Positions 33,174-42,444 of a stretch of 64,000 nucleotides of DNA are shown here, piece after piece. Each line of letters opens with the position of its first letter. Within the stretch, counting starts at the first letter, position 1. A program made the translations under genes and the position numbers. The DNA comes from Luminiphilus sp051201685 (GTDB taxonomy: Bacteria; Pseudomonadota; Gammaproteobacteria; Pseudomonadales; Halieaceae): NCBI RefSeq assembly GCF_051201685.1, contig NZ_CP179213.1, positions 3,410,001-3,474,000 of the forward strand, read 5' to 3'. The notes below the pieces were generated by a model that was given only the letters and a program-made list of their open reading frames with translations, was not told the DNA's origin and did not search any database.

Positions 33174-34565
33174 ATGAACACAGCTGTAGAACTTAGCAAT
33201 GTGACTGACTATAAGGTCGCCGATATCAACCTAGCCGGCTGGGGCCGACGCGAGCTCGACATTGCAGAGAGTGAAATGCCTGCTCTCATCGCTCTGCGCG
33301 ACCAATACCGCGACGAGCAACCCCTCGCCGGTGCCAAAATCTTGGGTTGTATCCATATGACCATCCAAACCGGTGTACTTATCGATACATTGGTTGCATT
33401 AGGCGCCGAAGTTCGCTGGTCATCGTGCAACATTTTCTCCACCCAAGATCACGCTGCTGCAGCCGTTGCGGCGTCTGGGGTACCCGTTTTTGCGTGGAAG
33501 GGTGAGACCGAAGAAGAGTACGAGTGGTGTATTGAGCAAACCATTCTTAAAGACGGTAAGCCGTGGGATGCCAATATGATCCTTGACGATGGCGGTGACC
33601 TCACCGGCATGCTGCACGAAAAGTACCCAGAAATGCTTGAGCGCATTCACGGCATCACCGAGGAAACCACCACCGGCGTTCACCGTCTTTATGAAATGAT
33701 TGCTAACGGCGAATTGAAGGTTCCGGCCATTAACGTCAATGACTCGGTTACTAAGTCAAAAAATGACAACAAGTACGGCTGTCGCCACAGTCTGAACGAC
33801 GCTATCAAGCGCGGTTTGGACCACTTGCTCGCCGGCAAGCGAGCATTGGTTATTGGCTACGGAGACGTGGGTAAAGGCTCGGCATTGTCCCTTCGCCAGG
33901 AGGGCATGATTGTCCGCATCACCGAAGTCGACCCTATTTGTGCCATGCAAGCCTGCATGGATGGCTACGAGGTGGTATCCACATTTAACGATGGCATCAA
34001 CGATGGCACGCCAGAATGTATTAACACCGAGTTGTTGAGCACAACCGATCTGCTGGTCACCTCAACGGGCAACTTCAACGTCTGTAATGCTGCAATGCTA
34101 AAGGCCCTCAAGTGTGGTGCCGTCGTGTGCAACATTGGTCACTTTGACAACGAAATTGACACGGCCTACATGCGCGAGAACTGGGAGTGGGAAGAGGTGA
34201 AGCCTCAAGTACACAAAATCTATCGCGATCGCGCCAGCAATGACCACCTGTTGTTACTGTCCGAGGGGCGCTTGGTCAACCTAGGTAATGCAACGGGTCA
34301 CCCCTCACGTATTATGGATGGTTCTTTCGCCAACCAAGTTTTGGCGCAAATCCATTTGTATGCCAAGCGCTTTGCTGACCTGCCTGAGGCTGAAAAAACA
34401 GCCAATATCACTGTCGAAGTGCTGCCTAAGCATCTCGATGAGCAAGTTGCAGCACTCATGGTGAAAGGGTTCGACGGCGTGATCACTCGCCTTACCGAAG
34501 AGCAGGCCGGCTACATCGGCGTCACGGTAGATGGCCCCTTCAAAACCGATAGCTACAAGTACTGA
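33174..34565 (+). CDS. ahcY: Adenosylhomocysteinase
   Basis: Hydrolyses SAH to homocysteine and adenosine, relieving inhibition of methyltransferases. 463 residues, the size of the bacterial form with the roughly 40-residue insertion. HMTIQTGVLIDTL, CNIFSTQDHAAAA (the catalytic region), DDGGDLT and the NAD loop LVIGYGDVGKGSAL (225-238) are present; it ends with the typical FKTDSYKY. Twenty-one bases after metK, so there is no room for an SAH riboswitch, which fits control by the upstream protein regulator instead. Confidence 0.98.
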   Translation: MNTAVELSNVTDYKVADINLAGWGRRELDIAESEMPALIALRDQYRDEQPLAGAKILGCIHMTIQTGVLIDTLVALGAEVRWSSCNIFSTQDHAAAAVAASGVPVFAWKGETEEEYEWCIEQTILKDGKPWDANMILDDGGDLTGMLHEKYPEMLERIHGITEETTTGVHRLYEMIANGELKVPAINVNDSVTKSKNDNKYGCRHSLNDAIKRGLDHLLAGKRALVIGYGDVGKGSALSLRQEGMIVRITEVDPICAMQACMDGYEVVSTFNDGINDGTPECINTELLSTTDLLVTSTGNFNVCNAAMLKALKCGAVVCNIGHFDNEIDTAYMRENWEWEEVKPQVHKIYRDRASNDHLLLLSEGRLVNLGNATGHPSRIMDGSFANQVLAQIHLYAKRFADLPEAEKTANITVEVLPKHLDEQVAALMVKGFDGVITRLTEEQAGYIGVTVDGPFKTDSYKY

Positions 34566-34575
34566 GGACTCGACT

Positions 34576-35469
34576 ATGGCCACGGAAGGCAGTTGCAGCC
34601 TTGAGTTTTTCCCGCCCAAAACGATCGCTGGGCGGGAAAAACTTCTCAACGAGACGCTGCCAGCATTGGCAGATCTCAACCCGGAGTATTGCTCGATCAC
34701 TTATGGTGCCGGCGGGTCTACCCGCGACACCACCGTGGCTACAGTTGCAGCTATCGCTGACGCGGGCCAAGACGTGGCGCCACACCTGAGCTTTGGAACC
34801 GACAACCGGGAGACCTTGAAGGGTCTGCTCGAAGGGTATCAACAGCAGGGGGTGCAACGCTTAGTTGCGCTTCGAGGCGATGCTCCAGGCGGCGATGGGA
34901 CACCGGAAAAGTCCTGCGTATATGCCAACGAACTGGTGTCCTTCATTAGAGAAACCACCGGCGATCACTTCAATATTAAAGTTGCCGCTTATCCCGAGAT
35001 CCACCCCGAGGCGGTCAGCTACAGTCACGATATTCACTTTCTCAAAGCGAAATTAGATGCTGGCGCTAATGCCGCCGTCACTCAGTATTTCTTCAATGTA
35101 GAATCCTATTTTTATTTTATGGATCGCTGCGCGGCAGCGGGTATCACACAGCCGATTCACCCCGGCATTATGCCGATTACTAACTTTGCCAACCTGATGC
35201 GCTTTTCCACAGCCTGCGGAGCAGAAGTGCCACGTTGGATTCGCCAGCGCATGGCCGATTTTGCTGAGGACCCTGACAGTGCTTACAAATTTGGCATTGA
35301 GGTGGTTTCCCAACTCTGTTCAACGCTGATTGACAGCGGTGCACCCCCCATCCATTTTTACACTATGAATCAGGCCGAACCCATGCGTACCATTGCGCGC
35401 AACATTGGTCTGTTGAAGGGTGGAGACAACGATGCGGGAGATCAGACTCTACAGCGATCAGTCGCTTAA
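34576..35469 (+). CDS. metF: 5,10-methylenetetrahydrofolate reductase
   Basis: Flavoprotein giving methyl-THF for homocysteine methylation, closing the methyl cycle with metK and ahcY. 297 residues from ATG 34576 with GAGGAC before; the frame also runs upstream inside ahcY. SLEFFPPKT at the start, CSITYGAGGSTRDTTV, LVALRGDAPGGDG and the FAD-binding FNIKVAAYPEIHPEA are typical. Its 3' end overlaps rsmE by 38 bases. Confidence 0.97.
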   Translation: MATEGSCSLEFFPPKTIAGREKLLNETLPALADLNPEYCSITYGAGGSTRDTTVATVAAIADAGQDVAPHLSFGTDNRETLKGLLEGYQQQGVQRLVALRGDAPGGDGTPEKSCVYANELVSFIRETTGDHFNIKVAAYPEIHPEAVSYSHDIHFLKAKLDAGANAAVTQYFFNVESYFYFMDRCAAAGITQPIHPGIMPITNFANLMRFSTACGAEVPRWIRQRMADFAEDPDSAYKFGIEVVSQLCSTLIDSGAPPIHFYTMNQAEPMRTIARNIGLLKGGDNDAGDQTLQRSVA

Positions 35470-36163
35470 GGCAGGTGACCGTGTTCAACTTGAAGCTGTG
35501 GTTGCACATCATTTAGTCAAAGTTTTACGGGCTCGAGTCGGCGATAACATCACCTTGTTTAATGGCACGGGGCAGGATTGGCAGTGCGCCATTATCGAGC
35601 TGCAAAAACGCGGGGTGACAGTATCGGTGGGAGAGGCTTCAAACCCCAACACCGAGTCACCACTGACTACCCAGCTAGGTTTATGTCTTAGCAAGGGAGA
35701 TCGCTTTGACTGGGCCATTCAAAAAGCTACCGAGGCCGGCGTCACTGGCATCACCCCCCTGTTCAGCGACCGAGTCGACGTGAAGCTTCCCGCAGAGCGA
35801 ATCCCAAAACGGGTTGCACATTGGCAGCAAATTATCCGCAGCGCCTGCGAACAATGCGGCCGAGCCGTTGTCCCCCGAGTCTTCGATCCCACACCGCTGT
35901 CTGACTGGGCTCAAAGGCAAGACACCCAGGCCAAGTTATTCTTACATCACCGGGAAACAGGAACGCTGCCGGCAGCTCGACCCACTTCAGTGGCTTTGCT
36001 AGTAGGGCCGGAAGGTGGGCTTTCCGACATTGACAGGAGCCATGCCACAGACGCTGGCTTCATTGGCCTCAAATTGGGGCCTAGGGTGCTCCGCACAGAA
36101 ACGGCCCCCTTGGTAGCCCTCTCAATACTTGGAGCCCGTTGGGGAGACATGGGTCAGCCTTAA
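35432..36163 (+). CDS. rsmE: 16S rRNA (uracil(1498)-N3)-methyltransferase
   Basis: SPOUT-fold RNA methyltransferase. 243 residues from ATG 35432 (MREIRLYSDQ), with GGAG nearby. The N-terminal PUA-like domain is followed by the knotted domain: LGLCLSKGDRFDWAIQKATEAGV, LLVGPEGGLSDID and LKLGPRVLRTETAPLVALSILGA. As the last gene of a SAM-cycle operon it is a consumer of the SAM made upstream. Its TAA shares the palindromic TTAA with the convergent hydrolase gene. Confidence 0.95.
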   Translation: MREIRLYSDQSLKAGDRVQLEAVVAHHLVKVLRARVGDNITLFNGTGQDWQCAIIELQKRGVTVSVGEASNPNTESPLTTQLGLCLSKGDRFDWAIQKATEAGVTGITPLFSDRVDVKLPAERIPKRVAHWQQIIRSACEQCGRAVVPRVFDPTPLSDWAQRQDTQAKLFLHHRETGTLPAARPTSVALLVGPEGGLSDIDRSHATDAGFIGLKLGPRVLRTETAPLVALSILGARWGDMGQP

Positions 36164-37404
36164 GGGCGTTTTGCACACCAGTCGGCATAGGTCCATTCCA
36201 GCCACCACGCCGCGGCGTTTAAATAGTGCGAGGTACGCGGGGAGTGAACAGTTTCAAAGGCGTGCTGGGCACCATAAAGTTCGGCGTACACCAAGGAGGT
36301 TGAACTCACCGCAGATAACTCAGCGACAAAGCGTCGCGCTTCCTCCACCCAAACCAAAGTGTCATGGCTACCGTGGATAAGAAATAGGGGCGGTACCTCA
36401 CCGTCAACCCAGCAAACCGGAGATGCAAGATCGAACGCCTCTGGATCGTCCTCAGGCGTGCTTTTCATCACCTTCTTCATAATGTAGTCGTCAATTCGGG
36501 TGCCTTGGCGAATGCCTACGCGATTACAAAAGTCATAGACGCCGTACAGCGGCATCGCAGCTTGAACTCGAGTATCCGCAGTCTCAAAGCCCGGCTGCCA
36601 GGGTGCGTAGTTGCCCGACATGGCCGTCAAAGCTGTTAAATGTCCCCCAGCAGAACCGCCCGTTACCGAGATGAAGTCGGGGTTGCCGCCCCACTTATGT
36701 ATATTTTGACGAACCCAAGCAATCGCTTTTTTTACATCGATAATATGGTCTGGAAACGTAGCCCGGGGCGACAGTCGGTAATTGATCGCCACCACAACCC
36801 AACCCAAAGATGCCATTTGATGCATGAGCGGTAACGCCTGCTCTTCTTTTTTACCAACCAACCACGCACCGCCATGAATTTGCAGCAACACCGGCCGATC
36901 AGACCCGGGACGGACCGGCGTGAAGATATCCAATAGGTTGCGCTTGCCAGCCTCGCCGTAAGCAATGTTTCTCTCTCTACGGACACCAGGGCGTGCAAAG
37001 CTGACAGGATGCAGCCAATCTTTGGCCGTTATCTGCCGGCTAAGAAGCCGGCGCCGGTCTAGGGGAATCATTTCCTCAAAATTTGCGGGGAGTCCAACCT
37101 TTAAAGCGCGCTCTAATTGACGCCCACTTTCGAAATGCCGCCTTAATAAAATTAACGTGCCCAAGCAAGAAAGCATCAACACACACAAAGCAGATCGCAC
37201 AAAGGGGTCACTAGGATCAAAAAAAGTAACGCCAATGGCGAACATCAATAAGTGCATGACAAGGCCCCAGACCGCCAACTCGTTTGTCGCTGTAGATACC
37301 AAAAACCAAAGCGGCACCCACCAGCCCAAAGCTCGACCGGGAATCAACGCGGTCAGCGTCGCTATTCCCATCAACGAGGTGAACACCCAATAAACCGTGA
37401 CCAT
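36160..37404 (-). CDS. Membrane-anchored alpha/beta hydrolase (esterase/lipase, HGGAW type)
   Basis: 414 residues. The first 90 or so residues carry three to four hydrophobic helices (about 3-24, 28-40, 45-62, 68-88). The rest is an alpha/beta hydrolase with oxyanion motif HGGAW (177-181), nucleophile S251 in TGGSAGGH, acid D348 in HGSHDTLV and base H381 in GAQHAFE. This resembles carboxylesterases of the HSL/BD-FAE group, active site probably cytoplasmic or periplasmic depending on topology. Substrate unknown. Divergent from gshB across 77 bp. Confidence 0.85.
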   Translation of the reverse strand: MVTVYWVFTSLMGIATLTALIPGRALGWWVPLWFLVSTATNELAVWGLVMHLLMFAIGVTFFDPSDPFVRSALCVLMLSCLGTLILLRRHFESGRQLERALKVGLPANFEEMIPLDRRRLLSRQITAKDWLHPVSFARPGVRRERNIAYGEAGKRNLLDIFTPVRPGSDRPVLLQIHGGAWLVGKKEEQALPLMHQMASLGWVVVAINYRLSPRATFPDHIIDVKKAIAWVRQNIHKWGGNPDFISVTGGSAGGHLTALTAMSGNYAPWQPGFETADTRVQAAMPLYGVYDFCNRVGIRQGTRIDDYIMKKVMKSTPEDDPEAFDLASPVCWVDGEVPPLFLIHGSHDTLVWVEEARRFVAELSAVSSTSLVYAELYGAQHAFETVHSPRTSHYLNAAAWWLEWTYADWCAKRP

Positions 37405-37481
37405 AGTTAGTTATTCCATTTTGGTTGCATGGCAACGCATCGAGCCGTAACGTAACGACACTTTATTACCGAGGCCCTAGC

Positions 37482-38441
37482 ATGAGTCGCGATATCGGTG
37501 TGGTCATGGACCCCATCAGCGCCATCAATTACAAGAAGGATACCTCTCTGGCGTTGCTGTGGGCAGCCCGAGACCGAGGATGGCGCCTATGGTACATGGA
37601 ACAAAGCAGTCTTTATCTAGATGCCGGCCTAGCTCGCGCCCGGATGCGACCCCTTGAGGTCCGTGAGGATGCGAATGATTTCTATACCCTCGGCGCCGAA
37701 GAGGATCGAGACTTAGCAGATCTCGATGCCATATTAATGCGCAAGGATCCGCCATTTGACATGGAGTTTGTGTACACCACCCATTTACTGGAAAACGCTG
37801 AGCGCCGCGGCACTCTCATCGTCAACCGATGCGCCAGCCTACGCGACTGCAATGAAAAACTTTACGCGACCGATTTTCCACAGTGCTGCCCCACACTCAT
37901 TGTCAGCCGGGACCCCGTGCAACTTCGCGCCTTTCACCAACAACATCAAGACGTTGTCTTCAAACCTCTAGATGGCATGGGCGGCAGTTCCATTTTTCGT
38001 GTCCGTGAGGGTGACCCCAATCTCAGCGTTATCTTGGAGACCCTGACTCAAAACGGTCAGCAAACCATCATGGGACAAGTTTATCTTCCAGATATCGTCA
38101 ACGGCGATAAACGGATTCTTATGGTCAATGGTGAGCCTATACCCTATGCCCTAGCTCGCGTCCCATTGGCCGGAGAGAGTCGCGGTAATTTAGCCGCAGG
38201 CGGCTCTGGGCGCGTTCAAGCCTTGACCGATCGCGATCGTTGGATTGCGGAACAGGTGGGACCAGACCTTCGAAACCGCGGACTTTTCTTTGTCGGCTTA
38301 GACGTTATTGGCGAGCATCTCACTGAGATCAATGTCACTAGCCCAACGTGTTTGCGAGAAATCGAGGCCGAAGCATCCCCCGGTATTGCCGCAAAGCTCA
38401 TGAATTGCATCGAATCACAATGGCAACGCATTGGCCGCTAA
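37482..38441 (+). CDS. gshB: Glutathione synthetase
   Basis: ATP-grasp ligase joining gamma-glutamylcysteine and glycine. 319 residues from ATG 37482, with GAGG seven bases before. MSRDIGVVMDPISAINYKKD, the LMRKDPPFDMEFVYTTHLLE motif, FKPLDGMGGSSIFR, and GDKRILMVNGEPI plus TEINVTSPTCLREIE are all canonical. It precedes a tonB-family gene, as in Pseudomonas. Confidence 0.97.
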   Translation: MSRDIGVVMDPISAINYKKDTSLALLWAARDRGWRLWYMEQSSLYLDAGLARARMRPLEVREDANDFYTLGAEEDRDLADLDAILMRKDPPFDMEFVYTTHLLENAERRGTLIVNRCASLRDCNEKLYATDFPQCCPTLIVSRDPVQLRAFHQQHQDVVFKPLDGMGGSSIFRVREGDPNLSVILETLTQNGQQTIMGQVYLPDIVNGDKRILMVNGEPIPYALARVPLAGESRGNLAAGGSGRVQALTDRDRWIAEQVGPDLRNRGLFFVGLDVIGEHLTEINVTSPTCLREIEAEASPGIAAKLMNCIESQWQRIGR

Positions 38442-38466
38442 TCGGCTCCTAGGGGCGTCCACCCCA

Positions 38467-39186
38467 ATGAATGAGCCGATCGCCCCGGCATTAGTCGCCG
38501 CCGTAGCCATTCACGCTTTGGTTATTTTGGCCGTTGGGTTCGGTGCTACCTGGCCAGACTTTGAAACCCAGAGCATCGCGGTAACGGTGTTGTTAACGCC
38601 TTCTAACCAAGCTCCAGTGGCTGCTCAGCACGTTGCGGCTCAGGATCAGCTGGGTATGGCAGAAGAGCCCGCGCCAGCAGCTGCGCAATTCCAAATTCAA
38701 ACGACAATGACTATTTCACGGGAGCTCGATGGTGCCGACGGCGAGCTCGCCCCAGAAGAAGTCACCCCCGACGCTATTGACCGCCAACTCAAGGATTTAA
38801 AACAAGCTCTGTCATCGCTATCCGACAAAAATGTGCAAACCAATACCCGCATAGGTGCTGTCGCAGCCCGCCGATCACTCGACGCAGAGTACCTTTCGCG
38901 GTGGCGTGCCCGTGTTGAACAAATCGGAAACGTTTTGTACCGAGGGCGACCCATTAACGCCAACGGTGACGTCCGCCTTATGGTGACTGTTGCCGCCAAC
39001 GGAAATCTTGAACGCATTCGTGTGCTTGAATCCAGCGGAGATACTCGGCTCGACCGAGCGGCACAAGATACGGTGGTTCTGGCAGCGCCTTTTCCGCCCT
39101 TTTCCGAGGCACTGGCAAAACAAACAGGGCGACTGGATATTGTGCGCACCTGGCAATTCCGCTCCCAACCCGCGGGACAACAATAA
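38467..39186 (+). CDS. tonB: TonB family protein
   Basis: 239 residues from ATG 38467; the frame also opens upstream by TTG 38431 inside gshB. An uncleaved N-terminal signal anchor (LVAAVAIHALVILAVGFGA), a periplasmic linker, and a C-terminal TonB domain (about 140-232) with GDVRLMVTVAANGNLERIRVLESSG and LDIVRTWQF. The linker is not Pro/Lys-rich as in classical TonB; it is acidic with coiled-coil character. It is the Pseudomonas-type TonB3 encoded between gshB and yqgE, linked there with twitching motility. A role in receptor energisation is also possible. Confidence 0.88.
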   Translation: MNEPIAPALVAAVAIHALVILAVGFGATWPDFETQSIAVTVLLTPSNQAPVAAQHVAAQDQLGMAEEPAPAAAQFQIQTTMTISRELDGADGELAPEEVTPDAIDRQLKDLKQALSSLSDKNVQTNTRIGAVAARRSLDAEYLSRWRARVEQIGNVLYRGRPINANGDVRLMVTVAANGNLERIRVLESSGDTRLDRAAQDTVVLAAPFPPFSEALAKQTGRLDIVRTWQFRSQPAGQQ

Positions 39187-39211
39187 AACCAATGGCCCTG
39201 CGAAAATAATC

Positions 39212-39784
39212 ATGTCCCAAATGCCAAAGCACTTTCACTCATTGAAAGACCACTTCCTTATGGCAACGCCTGCACTATCGAGCGGGTTCTTCGCAAAATC
39301 ACTGACCTATATTTGCGAGCACAATCCCGATGGCGCAATGGGCATCGTGATAAACCAGCCTTCAAACATTCCGTTTGCAAAAATCTTTGAGCAACTCGAT
39401 CTGAACACGAGCCACTGCACTCCCGACCAAATTGCGTTAGCAGGAGGCCCGGTACAGGTTGAACACGGATTCCTGCTACACGACCAAGAGGGTCAGTGGG
39501 AATCTACCGTGCAGACCGGAAGCCACACCTGGCTAACCACCTCTAAAGATATTCTCGTGGCTATTGCCAACGGCCATGATACGGGCCAAACCCTGCTTGC
39601 ACTGGGTTATGCGGGCTGGTCGGCCGGCCAGCTTGAGGATGAATTGGCGGCTAACGCCTGGCTGACAGTGGAAGCTGATGCAGAAATTTTATTTGAAACG
39701 CCGTACGAGAAACGCCTGCATGCAGCAGGACTTCGGCTGGGTATCGATATCCATTTGATGTCTAACATGGCGGGGCATTCATGA
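39212..39784 (+). CDS. yqgE: YqgE/AlgH family protein (UPF0301)
   Basis: 190 residues from ATG 39212 (or Met at 39221). DHFLMATPALSSGFFAKSLTYICEHNPDGAMGIVINQPS is represented here in part as SLTYICEHNPDGAMGI, and GGPVQVEHGFLLH is the family signature. The AlgH/YqgE fold was linked in Pseudomonas to alginate regulation; its biochemistry is unsettled. ATGA overlap with ruvX, a linkage conserved in gammaproteobacteria. Confidence 0.93.
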   Translation: MSQMPKHFHSLKDHFLMATPALSSGFFAKSLTYICEHNPDGAMGIVINQPSNIPFAKIFEQLDLNTSHCTPDQIALAGGPVQVEHGFLLHDQEGQWESTVQTGSHTWLTTSKDILVAIANGHDTGQTLLALGYAGWSAGQLEDELAANAWLTVEADAEILFETPYEKRLHAAGLRLGIDIHLMSNMAGHS

Positions 39785-40203
39785 GCCCACCTGCGGTCAG
39801 AGTCATGGCCTTTGATTGGGGCCTCAAGCGCATCGGGGTAGCCGTTGGCAACACCTTGCTTTCCACTTGTGAGCCGCTTTGTGTTTTGAAGGCCCGAGAT
39901 GGCGTTCCCAAATGGGAGGAAATAGCAGCGCTGTTCAAAGAATGGCAGCCCGAACTTCTGATTGTAGGTGACCCCCTCAACATGGACGAGTCGATGCAAG
40001 AAACCACCCGCCGTGCACGGCGCTTCAGCCGGCAACTTGAGGGTCGCTTTAATCTTCCCGTCGCACTAATCGATGAGCGCCTGACATCGCGAGAGGCAAG
40101 AATTCAACTTGAAGAACAGGGCCTTGCGTATCATGGCGCTGTGGACGCCCATGCAGCACAGCTCATTTTACAAACTTGGTTATCGGAGCAGGCTGGGAGC
40201 TAG
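39781..40203 (+). CDS. ruvX: Putative pre-16S rRNA nuclease / Holliday junction resolvase YqgF
   Basis: 140-residue RNase H-fold protein. MAFDWGLKRIGVAVGN contains the first catalytic Asp; IVGDPLNMD and LIDERLTSREA follow, then the last acidic residue in GAVDAHAA. Implicated in 16S rRNA 5' maturation and anti-termination. It overlaps yqgE by four bases, and shares the palindromic CTAG stop region with the convergent pilU. Confidence 0.95.
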   Translation: MSPPAVRVMAFDWGLKRIGVAVGNTLLSTCEPLCVLKARDGVPKWEEIAALFKEWQPELLIVGDPLNMDESMQETTRRARRFSRQLEGRFNLPVALIDERLTSREARIQLEEQGLAYHGAVDAHAAQLILQTWLSEQAGS

Positions 40204-41315
40204 ATCCGTGTGTCCCTTTCTATCTCATAATCAAGCTCATTCATAAAGCCATCAGAACCGTGTTCGTCGAGTTTAATATTCAGACGGACATCATTGCCTG
40301 AGTCAGCGTGGCGAATAGCCTCATCTTTTGATATCAAACCCATTTGATAAGCCTTGAATAAAGATTGATCGAAGGTTTGCATACCCTGCTCTGTTGAGCG
40401 CGCCATAAGATCCTTGATCAGATGGACCTCTCCTTTACGAATATGGTCTTGCACCAGTGCGCTTGCTAATAAAACTTCAACAATGGGCACTCGCCCTTGC
40501 CCGTCCTGCCGGGGTAATAGCTGCTGCGCCACCATGGCCCTTAAATTCAGCGACAAATCCATCCAGACTTGATTGTGCTGCTCGACGGGGAAAAAGCTTT
40601 GTATACGATCTAGTGCTTGATTAGCGTTGTTGGCGTGCAAGGTGCACAAACACAGGTGCCCGGTTTCAGCAAAGGCCAACGCCGCCTCCATAGTGCGGGC
40701 TGTGCGAATCTCGCCGATCATGATGACATCGGGTGCTTGCCGCAATGTATTGGTTAGCGCCACGTCGTAAGACTCGGTATCTAAGCCCACCTCCCGCTGC
40801 GTCACCAAACACCCCTTATGCTGGTGCAAATACTCAATAGGGTCCTCCACGGTGACAATGTGCCCATGGCTGTGTGTATTTCTGTGGTCTAGCATGGCCG
40901 CGAGGGATGTCGACTTACCGGTGCCCGTGCCACCGACAAAAATAACCAGACCTCGTTTCAGCATTGCCAGCTGGGCAATAACCTCGGGTAACCCTAGGTC
41001 AGAAAAACTCGGAATGTCCGCGCTTATTCTGCGTAACACCAACCCCGGTAAACCCCGCTGTACAAACGCACTAGCTCTAAAGCGCCCATATTCAGGATGG
41101 GTAATTGCGTAATTGGCCTCATGGTGCATTGCAAAGCTGCTGCGCTGAGCCGGGCTCATTGTCGACAAAATCAAATCACGGACTTCTTCCTCAGACTGGA
41201 GTCGCTTGTTGACCTGCACAAAATTGCCATCAACTTTAATCGTGATAGGTGCGTCTACTAACACAAACCCGTCGGACGCGCGCTGCTCGACTATTACCTT
41301 GAGAATGTCTTCCAT
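40200..41315 (-). CDS. pilU: Type IV pilus retraction ATPase PilU
   Basis: 371-residue secretion/retraction ATPase. Walker A is GGTGTGKSTSLAAML and the Walker B/His box region GHLCLCTLHANN; Asp box ITVEDPIEYLHQH appears as IVTVEDPIEYLHQ. Longer C-terminus than PilT, ending YEIERDTRI, typical of PilU. Together with PilT (35 bases upstream) it powers twitching motility and DNA uptake. No pilus structural genes are in the window. Confidence 0.95.
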   Translation of the reverse strand: MEDILKVIVEQRASDGFVLVDAPITIKVDGNFVQVNKRLQSEEEVRDLILSTMSPAQRSSFAMHHEANYAITHPEYGRFRASAFVQRGLPGLVLRRISADIPSFSDLGLPEVIAQLAMLKRGLVIFVGGTGTGKSTSLAAMLDHRNTHSHGHIVTVEDPIEYLHQHKGCLVTQREVGLDTESYDVALTNTLRQAPDVIMIGEIRTARTMEAALAFAETGHLCLCTLHANNANQALDRIQSFFPVEQHNQVWMDLSLNLRAMVAQQLLPRQDGQGRVPIVEVLLASALVQDHIRKGEVHLIKDLMARSTEQGMQTFDQSLFKAYQMGLISKDEAIRHADSGNDVRLNIKLDEHGSDGFMNELDYEIERDTRI

Positions 41316-41350
41316 GCTCAGTCAATGCTCCATGGTTTGTTATTATGCAT

Positions 41351-42388
41351 CTAGACAATTAAGTCAGGCTGGCGAGCTTTCTCGCGGGCCACGCTGAGGC
41401 TGATAACCTTTTTCTCAACCAAATTTTGTAAAGCCCAATCCATGGTTTGCATGCCATGAGCCTGTCCAGCCTGTATGGCCGAGTACATTTGCGCAACCTT
41501 GTCCTCTCGAACTAGGTTTCGGATCGCGGCTGTGCCGCGCATGATCTCATGGGCCGCTACGCGCCCTCCGCCTTTGCGCTTTAACAATATTTGCGAAACA
41601 ACGGCTTGGAGTGACTCAGCCAACATCGAGCGCACAACCGCTTTTTCTGCCGAGGGAAAGACATCAATGATGCGATCTATCGTTTTAGCAGCAGACGTTG
41701 TGTGCAAAGTGCCCAATACTAAATGGCCTGTTTCTGCTGCCGTCAGGGCAAGGCGAATGGTTTCGAGATCGCGCATCTCGCCCACCAAAATAATATCCGG
41801 ATCCTCACGCAACGCTGATCGCAATGCTTCAGAAAATCCCAAGGTATCGCGATGCACCTCACGCTGGTTTACGAGACACCGTTTTGACTCATGGACAAAT
41901 TCGATGGGATCTTCAATGGTTAGGATATGGTCGTAGCGATTGTCGTTGATAAAATCGACCATAGCGGCAAGGGTGGTCGACTTACCAGAACCCGTTGGCC
42001 CGGTAACCAAAACAAGGCCGCGGGGCAGGAGCGCTATCTCCTTAAAAACGTCCCCTAAGCCCAGCTCTTCCATTGAGGCTACTTTTGTCGGCACCGTTCT
42101 GAAAACCGCCGCCGCGCCCCGATTATGGTTGAATGCATTCACCCTGAATCGACCGACACCAGGGACTTCAAAAGAAAAATCTGTCTCTAAAAATTCCTCA
42201 AAATCTTTGCGCTGTCGATCGTTCATAATGTCGTAAACAAGATCGTGGACCTGAGCATGCTCTAACGGCGGAATATTGATACGTCGGACATCACCATCGA
42301 CGCGAATCATAGGGGGCAGTCCCGAAGATAGGTGCAAATCAGAAGCCCCTTGCTTGGCACTGAATGCTAACAACTCCGTAATATCCAT
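41351..42388 (-). CDS. pilT: Type IV pilus retraction ATPase PilT
   Basis: 345 residues from ATG 42388, with AGGAG seven bases before; the frame is open to 42541 but family N-terminus is MDITELLAFSAKQGASDLHLS. Walker A is GPTGSGKSTTLAAM, Asp box LTIEDPIEFVHES, Walker B ILVGEMRDLETI and His box GHLVLGTLHTTSA. The C-terminal AIRNLVREDK motif needed for retraction is present. Divergent from yggS with 56 bp between. Confidence 0.97.
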   Translation of the reverse strand: MDITELLAFSAKQGASDLHLSSGLPPMIRVDGDVRRINIPPLEHAQVHDLVYDIMNDRQRKDFEEFLETDFSFEVPGVGRFRVNAFNHNRGAAAVFRTVPTKVASMEELGLGDVFKEIALLPRGLVLVTGPTGSGKSTTLAAMVDFINDNRYDHILTIEDPIEFVHESKRCLVNQREVHRDTLGFSEALRSALREDPDIILVGEMRDLETIRLALTAAETGHLVLGTLHTTSAAKTIDRIIDVFPSAEKAVVRSMLAESLQAVVSQILLKRKGGGRVAAHEIMRGTAAIRNLVREDKVAQMYSAIQAGQAHGMQTMDWALQNLVEKKVISLSVAREKARQPDLIV

Positions 42389-42444
42389 GAACGGTCTCCT
42401 AAGACATAAACCATTGAACCCAGCAACCGCGGTATCATGGCAGT

